From an uncultured Parabacteroides sp. (GTDB taxonomy: Bacteria; Bacteroidota; Bacteroidia; Bacteroidales; Tannerellaceae): 6,240 nt of DNA. The DNA is taken from positions 1 through 6,240 of the forward strand of contig URGO01000167.1 in NCBI GenBank assembly GCA_900547435.1, in the 5' to 3' direction. Shown here in pieces: positions 1 to 5,232 of the stretch. The number at the start of each line of letters is the position of its first letter. The stretch's first letter is position 1. A model generated the notes under the pieces. It ran no database searches. It was not told the DNA's origin and was given only the letters and a program-made list of their open reading frames with translations. Made by a program: the position numbers and the translations under genes.

Positions 1-3
1 ACT

Positions 4-33
4 ACAATTTGATACTCCTAAATTGTGTTTTTT
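4..33 (+). terminator. Probable intrinsic terminator of an upstream gene
   Basis: ACAATTT (4-10) and AAATTGT (20-26) form a perfect 7-bp stem with a 9-base loop, followed by G and six T (28-33). This is the layout of a Rho-independent terminator reading on the + strand, presumably ending a gene left of the window. The stem is A/T-rich, with only one G-C pair, so it would be a weak one. Confidence 0.45.
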
Positions 34-143
34 CAAAAATATTTCGTAATGTTGCATTTGCTGTTGGACTCTGCAGAATAGAACAATACAGGAATATTTA
101 GGGTTATTCAGTAAATGTTCCTTCTTAATTCAAAATTAAATCG

Positions 144-151
144 TATATTTA
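144..151 (+). promoter_or_regulatory. Candidate Bacteroidota -7 promoter box for the nitroreductase gene
   Basis: TATATTTA matches the Bacteroidota sigma-ABfr -7 consensus TAnnTTTG at all but the last base. It lies 33 bases before the ATG at 185, a normal leader length. I see no convincing TTTG -33 element about 20 bases upstream, so the call rests on the -7 box and position alone. Confidence 0.45.
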
Positions 152-184
152 CCCCCGACAATAATCACTAAAAAACAATTTGCA

Positions 185-820
185 ATGAGAAACTTACTTA
201 TCGGCATGTTTGCCATTTGCTCCATGGGCTGCATTCAAGCGCAAGACCTCTCCCCTATTCAACTGAACACCCCAACACCCAAAGGAGGGCTGACGGTAAT
301 GGAGGCTTTCGCCCAACGGCAATCCACCCGTTCATTCACGGAAAAGGAATTATCCGTTCAGGAATTATCCGACTTACTTTGGGCAGCTAACGGTGTGAAT
401 CGCCCGGAAAAGGGAATGCGTACCGCACCCAGCGCGTTAAATTATCAAGATATTGATATTTATGTCTGCCTGAAAGAAGGCGCTTATCTGTACAATGCGA
501 AAGACAACAGGTTAGAACCTATTATAGCGGAAGACCTTCGCGGATGGGTCGCAGGGCAACAAGCCTTCGTAAAGTCGGCTCCGGTGGTATTGGTACTTGC
601 CAGCGATTTGTCTAAAATGCGTGGCGGAAATACCGAATCAAACCGTATGATAGGCGCGATGGATGCCGGAATCGTATCCGAGAATATCTCTATCGCCTGT
701 GCCGGATTGTGATTCGTTACCGTACCCCGCGCTTCTATGGATAAAGAGAAACTCAGCCAAAAATTACAGCTAAAGGATTCCCAAATCCTCTTGTTGAATC
801 ATCCGGTCGGGAAGAAATAA
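185..820 (+). pseudogene. Secreted nitroreductase-like (SagB/ThcOx family) protein, interrupted by in-frame TGA
   Basis: The gene reads for 175 codons, meets TGA at codon 176 (710-712), then continues in the same frame for 35 more codons to TAA at 818-820. Both parts together give about 211 residues, the usual length of Bacteroidales exported nitroreductase-like proteins. Residues 1-19 are a signal peptide with probable cleavage in IQA|Q. The nitroreductase fold shows in RQSTRSF (45-51, the usual FMN-phosphate-binding start), LLWAANGVNRP (64-74) and RTAPSALN (79-86). After the stop comes FVTVPRASMDK, which continues the conserved C-terminal FMN region; from memory of homologs, the TGA sits where a Gly is normally found (GL-TVPR), so one GGA to TGA change would explain it. 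Family members are flavin oxidoreductases; the substrate of this exported branch is unknown. A 175-residue product would lack the C-terminal strand and part of the flavin site, so is probably inactive. An in-frame ATG at 737 could only give a small tail fragment. Confidence 0.8.
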
Positions 821-853
821 AAATGAAATCTATCTATTATTAACCCAATAAAG

Positions 854-900
854 AACGTCTCATGGTACAGGTAAAAACAAGTGCCATGAGACGTTTCTAC
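854..900 (+). terminator. Strong hairpin between the nitroreductase and outer-membrane protein genes
   Basis: AACGTCTCATGG (854-865) and CCATGAGACGTT (884-895) are a perfect 12-bp inverted repeat. Three more pairs (866-868 with 881-883, one a G-T wobble) extend it to 15 bp with a 12-base loop. It starts 33 bases after the TAA of the nitroreductase gene and ends in TTTCT, a short T tract, so it probably acts as a terminator for that gene. It also ends only 20 bases before the ATG at 916, so any transcript reading into the next gene would carry it in its leader, where it could attenuate or stabilise the message. Confidence 0.6.
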
Positions 901-915
901 TATAAGAAATTAGTT

Positions 916-1427
916 ATGAAACGCAAAGGGGGCTTATTGGGGTGTATGCTGATTTACTTGCTCCAAATCTTGTACAAACCTTATATGCTCAAGAACGAGA
1001 ACAGGGATATCAAGGATATGTGGAAGCCGGATATACCATCGGGACAACAGACTGGAGAGAAGCTAATCGTATTGAATTTTCTATGTCACACGGGTATCAA
1101 TTCCATCGTCCGTTCTTTGTAGGCATCGGCGTGGGGTATAGTTCTTATTTCGAAGATACCGATTATCCGAATGTTTTGCTCACCTTTGCGGATGTACGTT
1201 ATACGATTCAACAAGCACAAATAGGCAGGTTCTCTCCTTTCATCAATATGAAATTCGGATTCGAATGGCTTTTTGATGATGGAGGATGGAGTGGTTGTGA
1301 ACTATATACGTTACCGGCCATCGGCATCAACTATGATTTAGAACATCATACTGCACTCAACTTTTCGATTGGATATCATGCTACCAGTGATACCGGGGTA
1401 GCTTTTAAATTGGGATATCAATTTTAA
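916..1427 (+). pseudogene. Small outer-membrane beta-barrel protein, frameshifted in the signal peptide
   Basis: From ATG 916 the sequence encodes a good signal-peptide start: MKRK followed by a hydrophobic stretch GLLGCMLIYLLQIL. This frame then turns into nonsense (YKPYMLKNEN) and stops at 1122. The frame one base earlier picks up with QTLYAQEREQGYQGY and runs to TAA at 1427. Joined near 970-980 by one missing base, the two give a proper signal peptide with LYA|Q cleavage and a mature domain of about 145 residues. That domain alternates aromatic/hydrophobic and polar residues (GYVEAGYTIG, FFVGIGVGYSSYF, FSPFINMKFGFEW, ALNFSIGYHA) and ends in VAFKLGYQF; a terminal Phe is typical of outer-membrane barrels. 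It resembles an 8-stranded OmpA/OmpW-size barrel; I cannot assign a specific function. The mature frame has only a GTG at 942 as a start, giving a poor export signal containing Asp and Asn. The lesion may be real or a sequencing error. Confidence 0.65.
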
Positions 1428-1493
1428 GAAGTTACGCTCAAAAAGAAAATAGTCGAAGCGAAAGAGCGATGCGAAGGGGTGTGGATAACGGTT

Positions 1494-1565
1494 AGTTGAC
1501 AAGTGACAACAAGGCTGCAGTTGACAAGGCTTATACCTAATAACCTTGTACTGAAGCCCTGTAGT
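1494..1565. repeat. Dispersed palindromic repeat, copy 1 (3' of the MFS gene)
   Basis: The 24-base core at 1509-1532 matches 3401-3424 at 23 positions. It contains the unit AGTTGACAAGGCTT (1519-1532), present three times in the window, and a shorter AGTTGACAAG at 1494-1503. The core forms the left arm of a long imperfect hairpin; the right arm ends in CTGTAG (1559-1564), which is also found at the same end of copy 2 (3459-3464). It lies about 10 bases beyond the stop of the - strand MFS gene. Its function is unknown: a REP-like intergenic element or a processed 3' end are both possible. Confidence 0.7.
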
Positions 1566-1576
1566 TTTCCTCTTTT
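1506..1576 (+). terminator. Long imperfect hairpin between convergent genes, possible terminator
   Basis: GGCT (1513-1516), CAGT (1518-1521), ACAAGG (1524-1529) and TTAT (1531-1534) pair with ATAA (1540-1543), CCTTGT (1544-1549), ACTG (1550-1553) and AGCC (1555-1558) around a 5-base loop, giving 18 bp with small bulges; weaker pairs extend it to 1506 and 1565. A T-rich stretch (1565-1576) follows on the + strand, so it may end the outer-membrane protein transcript. On the - strand, for the MFS gene, the hairpin is present but no T tract follows. Confidence 0.45.
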
Positions 1577-2717
1577 ACCTCTCATACCTCCTAAAGAAAT
1601 AGACCAAAATCCAAAAGCCAAGGAAGGCAACGGGGATGCCGCCCAATGCCGGATGCCGGTTATACAATCCGGCTTCTATGGGCAATCCCCCACAATAAGC
1701 CCCTAAGGCATTACCTAAGTTAAAGGCAATTTGGACGCACGCAGCTCCCAAAAGTTCTCCTCCCGGCGCATAACGGATAATGGAAATTTGTTGCGGGCTA
1801 CTTACCGCAAATAATCCCATCGTAACGAAACAAGTAAACAAAACGGCCAGGAATGGATAGGGAGAAAGGAAATACAAGGCAATCAGACTCACGCAAATAA
1901 TCCCTTGCATAACCGCGGCTACCCTACCCGGAGAATATTTATCGCTCAATCGTCCGCCTAACAGGTTTCCGATAACCATGCCCAATCCGGCAAGGAGCAT
2001 TAGCCCGGAAATCACGCCCGGTTTAAATCCTGCAATATGGACCAGCATCGGATTCACATAACTATAAAAACAAAATGCGCCACCATTGCCCAGCAGGGTT
2101 GCGCTCAATATCAGCCAGGGAGCCAAATGCTTGAAAAAACGGAACTGGCCTTTGAAACCGGTATCCGGGAGAGGAGCAATCTGAGGGACCCAATGAAAAA
2201 TCCCGTGCAACACGATGAATCCCCAAAAGACCACCAATAGGAATACCAACCGCCAAGAAATAAAGGTGCTCAGGAACGTCCCCAACGGGACACCACCGAG
2301 GTTGGCAAACGTCATGCCCGCAATCATAATCGCCACCGCCAACGAGCCCTTTCCCTTATCCGCCAATTTATCCGCCACGATAGAAGCCACTCCGAAATAG
2401 GCCCCGTGCGGTAAGCCGGATATAAAACGCGCGGCAAGCATCATCCCATAACTGGGCGAGATAGTCGCGCACAAATTTCCTACCATCATCAAAGCCACCA
2501 GCAACATCAGGATTTGTTTCAACGGGCGGGTCCGGAGAAGCACCAGTATCGGCGCGCCAAAACAGACCCCCAACGCGTATGCCGCGATAAAATGTCCGGC
2601 TTCAGGTATCGAAACACCCAATCCATTGGCCACATCCGGCAGGATTCCCATCATGACAAACTCAGCAATGCCCAGGCCGAACGTACCGAACGACAGGGCA
2701 ATCAGACTCTTTTTCAT
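1575..2717 (-). CDS. MFS transporter, DHA1 family, AraJ/YdhP-like exporter
   Basis: This intact 380-residue protein has the length and hydrophobic pattern of a 12-helix major facilitator. The N-terminus carries the AraJ/PbuE/NepI-type signature G(I)AEFVMMGILPDVA (16-30). R97 starts RFISGLPHGAYFG, the conserved helix-4 segment of this subgroup, and GGRLSDKYSPGR near residue 255-266 is the repeated cytoplasmic-loop motif that begins the second half. Family members are inner-membrane, proton-driven exporters of sugars, purine ribonucleosides or drugs; the substrate here cannot be told from sequence. The ATG at 2717 is the first good start and directly precedes the first helix. The gene follows the DUF3256 gene by 14 bases, so the two are probably cotranscribed. 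It ends in TAA and is followed by the palindromic repeat. Confidence 0.9.
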   Translation of the reverse strand: MKKSLIALSFGTFGLGIAEFVMMGILPDVANGLGVSIPEAGHFIAAYALGVCFGAPILVLLRTRPLKQILMLLVALMMVGNLCATISPSYGMMLAARFISGLPHGAYFGVASIVADKLADKGKGSLAVAIMIAGMTFANLGGVPLGTFLSTFISWRLVFLLVVFWGFIVLHGIFHWVPQIAPLPDTGFKGQFRFFKHLAPWLILSATLLGNGGAFCFYSYVNPMLVHIAGFKPGVISGLMLLAGLGMVIGNLLGGRLSDKYSPGRVAAVMQGIICVSLIALYFLSPYPFLAVLFTCFVTMGLFAVSSPQQISIIRYAPGGELLGAACVQIAFNLGNALGAYCGGLPIEAGLYNRHPALGGIPVAFLGFWILVYFFRRYER

Positions 2718-2731
2718 CCTTATTATTTTAT

Positions 2732-3364
2732 TTATTTGAAATAAGATTTAGTCCAAGTATATACTTTAGGCGAATCTTTCAGGAAAGGTCTCAGTTTCTT
2801 TTGCGTCTCCTTGTCTGTATATTGCGGAGTAGTATAAATCTGTGTCAATGTATAATCGTCCGGACTCAGCTTATATTCGAACAAATCCATGTCCAGGCGC
2901 GAAGTGGATTCTTGAAATGCCATAGACTCTTTATCCGCGTCCTCCCGAATAAACCATCCGGCCGTAACCGGTTCCAGCAAATCCGAGGCGTTCAACGGTT
3001 TCCAATCCGGAGAGAAGAACGCAATGCGGCTATCAGCCACCGGAGCCTTTACCGTTATGATTTTACAGATTACAAAGGTATTATTGACCAAAGGAAGAAG
3101 CTTTAGTTCAAGGGTAGTCCGTTCCGTCGATTCCAACAAAAGGTAATCTTTTGTCAATTTAACCAGCCGGGATGTCCCGTTCATATTATTCTTCAGTTGG
3201 GCATTCTCTCCCGAATTATATAAATCCACCAAATCTTTCCGCCAGGCATCCTCCAATTGCGGAACATACTCGTCCGGCATAGACACAAATACCTCTGCCA
3301 TATTTTGCGCTTTCAGTTGAAAAACGCAAAACGCCAACCACACAATAATCAAAACACGTTTCAT
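2732..3364 (-). CDS. DUF3256 family exported protein
   Basis: The product is 210 residues. Residues 1-19 form a signal peptide (MKRVLIIVWLAFCVFQLKA) with probable cleavage before Gln20, so it acts in the periplasm or at the envelope. The mature part starts NMAEVFVSMPDEYVPQLEDAWRKDLVDLY and ends with LRPFLKDSPKVYTWTKSYFK; I recognise both as typical of the Bacteroidales DUF3256 family, which has no known function. No catalytic motif is evident, and it has neither a lipobox nor a second membrane segment. The ATG at 3364 is chosen because it starts the signal peptide. The leader is A/T-rich with two copies of AAAAACTAA (on the - strand), as is common in Bacteroidota. It is the first gene of a probable two-gene unit with the MFS exporter, and it lies after the repeat that follows the EamA gene. 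Confidence 0.8.
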   Translation of the reverse strand: MKRVLIIVWLAFCVFQLKAQNMAEVFVSMPDEYVPQLEDAWRKDLVDLYNSGENAQLKNNMNGTSRLVKLTKDYLLLESTERTTLELKLLPLVNNTFVICKIITVKAPVADSRIAFFSPDWKPLNASDLLEPVTAGWFIREDADKESMAFQESTSRLDMDLFEYKLSPDDYTLTQIYTTPQYTDKETQKKLRPFLKDSPKVYTWTKSYFK

Positions 3365-3395
3365 ATTTTTTAGTTTTTAAGTTTATTAGTTTTTG

Positions 3396-3468
3396 AGTTG
3401 ACAAGGCTTCAGTTGACAAGGCTTTAGGTTTTCCACTTGTCCCCTGGAGGCTTGTCTTCTGTAGCCTT
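3396..3468. repeat. Dispersed palindromic repeat, copy 2 (3' of the EamA gene)
   Basis: It starts with two perfectly abutting 15-base units AGTTGACAAGGCTTY (3396-3410 and 3411-3425), differing only in the last base. The 3401-3424 core matches copy 1 at 23 of 24 bases. The distal part contains GGCTTGTC (3449-3456) and CTGTAG (3459-3464). AAGGCT (3418-3423) and AGCCTT (3463-3468) are inverted, and GACAAG/CTTGTC pairs lie inside, so it too can fold. It begins directly at the TAA of the EamA gene. It ends about 30 bases before the DUF3256 start codon, so it could be part of that gene's leader or promoter region. Confidence 0.7.
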
Positions 3469-3469
3469 T

Positions 3470-4369
3470 TTAGTGGCGCGTTCCCAAATAGAGGAATATC
3501 ATTCCCACCAATACCAAAATCAAATCAAGAGCCTTGCTCTTCAGGTTCTTCTCACGGAAGAACAACGCTCCGGCCGCAAAGGTAACTAAAACATTGCTCC
3601 GACGAATCATCGAGCCGATGGAAATCATCGAATCGGGATAGGTCAACGCATAAAAATAGACCCAATCCGCCACTCAGAGGAAGACGGAAATGAAGATGAT
3701 ATTCCAACGCCATTGGAAGGGCGTGGTCGTCTTCCGGCGCGGGAACCATAAAAACACCAAAACGCCCAGCATCATCAGGCATTGGTAGATATTAAACCAC
3801 ACCTGTACCGTCATGACATCCAAATCCTGCATCAGATGTTTATCATACAAGCCGCTCAACGCGCCCAGAATCACCGAGAGTACCGTAAAATAAATCCATT
3901 TGTCATGCGTGAACCGGATTCCCTCTTTCTTGCCCGAAGAAGAGAGCAGATAAAAGGACGCCACCGCAAAGCCGACCCCAATCCATTGGTACAGATTCAA
4001 CCGTTCGCCAAAGATGAGCAATGCTCCCAACAAAGTCAATACGGGCTGGGTAGCCTTAATCGGTCCGGATATGGTCAGAGGCAAATGCTTCAAGGCGAAA
4101 TAACCGAATATCCACGAAGATAAAACGATAACCGCCTTGATGAATACCGCCACATGCGTCTGGAATGAGACCTGCGGGACATAAAACAACGTCCCGTCCA
4201 GGCAATCCGTCGCATAAGAGAGCACAATAAAGGGTAAAAAAAGCAAACTACTGATTAAGGTATTGAAGAACAGAACCGGAATAACGGCATTCCCGTTCAG
4301 CGACATCTTCTTGTTTACCTCATAACAGCCCAAAAGGAAGGCCGAAACAAATGCTAATATGAGCCACAT
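3470..4369 (-). pseudogene. EamA/DMT family transporter, interrupted by in-frame TGA
   Basis: From ATG 4369 the frame runs 231 codons to TGA (3676-3674), then continues without shift for 67 codons to TAA at 3472-3470. With the stop counted as one residue the protein is 299 residues, the normal size of a 10-helix DMT permease with two EamA repeats. The first repeat shows FGYFALKHLPLTISGPIKAT (about 89-108) and TLLGALLIFGERLNLYQWIG. The second resumes after the stop with VADWVYFYALTYPDSM, SMIRRSNVLVTFAAGALFF and LDLILVLVGMIFLYLG. The TGA falls inside the predicted eighth helix, so the truncated product should not fold into a working permease. The next codon is GTG, so reinitiation to give a 67-residue fragment is conceivable. 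The substrate is unknown. The start lies 3 bases after the truA stop, so the two were cotranscribed. Sequence error remains possible. Confidence 0.8.
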
Positions 4370-4372
4370 ATA

Positions 4373-5122
4373 TTACTCGAAAATTTTTTCCGGATAGGTT
4401 ACATCTACCAAATAAAGCGCATGACCCGGAGCGGATGTACCGGCCCGTCCCCGGTCTTTGGCCTCTATCACCTCGCGAAAGCCGGAAAGGGAGAGTTTCC
4501 CCCGCCCTACCTCCAAAAGCGTACCGACTATGGCGCGTACCATGTTCCGCAAGAACCGGTCGGCCCGGATGGTAAAGACCCAGACATCCCCTTCCTGTTT
4601 CCAGCCCGCCTCCATGATACGGCAATTATTGGTTTTCACATCCGTATGAAGCTTGCTGAAGCTGGTAAAGTCGGTATATTCAAACAAGACCCGGCAAGCC
4701 TCGTTCATCAAATCATAATCCAGCTTTCCGATATAACGGTAAACCCAATCATAATTGAACGGATTCTTTTTTGCCGTAAGGTAATATATATACGTCCCGG
4801 AAGTCGCGTCGAACCGGGCATGCGCATCGGGAGCTACCGGAACAATCCGGTCGATGGCTATATCCTTCGGGAGCAAGCGGTTCAGCTTATCCGCCAGGAA
4901 AGGCAAATCGGGAATAGGCTCCTCCGAATCGAAATGCGCCACCATCAGTTGGGCATGGACCCCGGCATCTGTCCGTCCGGCTCCGACAATAGACATCGGC
5001 CGGCGCAGGATAGTAGACAATGCCTCCTCAATACGTTGTTGTACGGTAATGCCATTGGGCTGGATTTGCCATCCGCAAAATGGCTTACCATTATAACTAA
5101 GGTAAATAAAATATCTGTTCAC
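4373..5122 (-). CDS. truA: tRNA pseudouridine(38-40) synthase TruA
   Basis: This 249-residue protein is complete. TruA converts uridines 38, 39 and 40 in the anticodon stem-loop of many tRNAs to pseudouridine, working as a cytoplasmic dimer. The catalytic motif GAGRTDAGVHA (47-57) is present, with Asp52 as the nucleophile. Other family features are the start YFIYLSYNGKPFCGWQIQ (4-21), HARFDATSGTYIYYL near residue 100, DFTSFSK, and RADRFLRNMVRAIVGTLLEVG in the last third. The start is GTG at 5122: no in-frame ATG lies upstream nearby, and the protein beginning there matches the family N-terminus. A -7 box on the - strand (5159-5152) fits this start. It is followed 3 bases later by the EamA gene and is probably the first gene of that unit. 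Nothing in it appears damaged. Confidence 0.96.
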   Translation of the reverse strand: MNRYFIYLSYNGKPFCGWQIQPNGITVQQRIEEALSTILRRPMSIVGAGRTDAGVHAQLMVAHFDSEEPIPDLPFLADKLNRLLPKDIAIDRIVPVAPDAHARFDATSGTYIYYLTAKKNPFNYDWVYRYIGKLDYDLMNEACRVLFEYTDFTSFSKLHTDVKTNNCRIMEAGWKQEGDVWVFTIRADRFLRNMVRAIVGTLLEVGRGKLSLSGFREVIEAKDRGRAGTSAPGHALYLVDVTYPEKIFE

Positions 5123-5151
5123 GTTAGATTCATTTAGACTAAAAATCCCTG

Positions 5152-5159
5152 CAAAGGTA
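5152..5159 (-). promoter_or_regulatory. -7 promoter box for truA
   Basis: Read on the - strand the bases are TACCTTTG, a full match to the Bacteroidota TAnnTTTG -7 consensus. It lies 29 bases before the GTG start of truA, giving a leader of roughly 20-25 bases. A clear TTTG -33 element is not visible. Confidence 0.65.
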
Positions 5160-5201
5160 CAAAGTTTTCAAGCGTAGCGATAGGTTATAACAAAAAAATA
5201 G

Positions 5202-5209
5202 TATATTTG
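5202..5209 (+). promoter_or_regulatory. -7 promoter box for the AspT/YidE-like transporter
   Basis: TATATTTG is a full match to the Bacteroidota -7 consensus, 23 bases before the ATG at 5233. It diverges from the truA box, with 42 bases between the two, so the pair share one short control region. No good -33 element is visible. Confidence 0.7.
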
Positions 5210-5232
5210 TACTTTAATCAAAAACATAACGT

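Noticed and set aside
710..712. Selenocysteine insertion at the nitroreductase TGA
   Set aside because: No convincing bacterial SECIS-like hairpin is seen just downstream, and the homologs I recall have Gly, not Cys, at this position.
862..1122. An 86-codon + strand frame starting inside the hairpin
   Set aside because: Only its part from ATG 916 makes sense, as the signal peptide of the barrel protein; after about 975 it is out of frame with the conserved domain.
3396..3425. Possible CRISPR array
   Set aside because: The 15-base units abut with no spacers and there are only two; this is a tandem intergenic repeat.
3470..3673. A separate 67-residue membrane protein gene
   Set aside because: It is the exact in-frame continuation of the EamA transporter after its TGA and matches that family's last helices; it is better described as the tail of the interrupted gene.
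4421..5137. A 238-codon open frame on the + strand opposite truA
   Set aside because: It lies entirely antisense to a clearly recognised truA, has no family resemblance, and its composition (many Arg, Pro, Ile without pattern) is that of a shadow frame.
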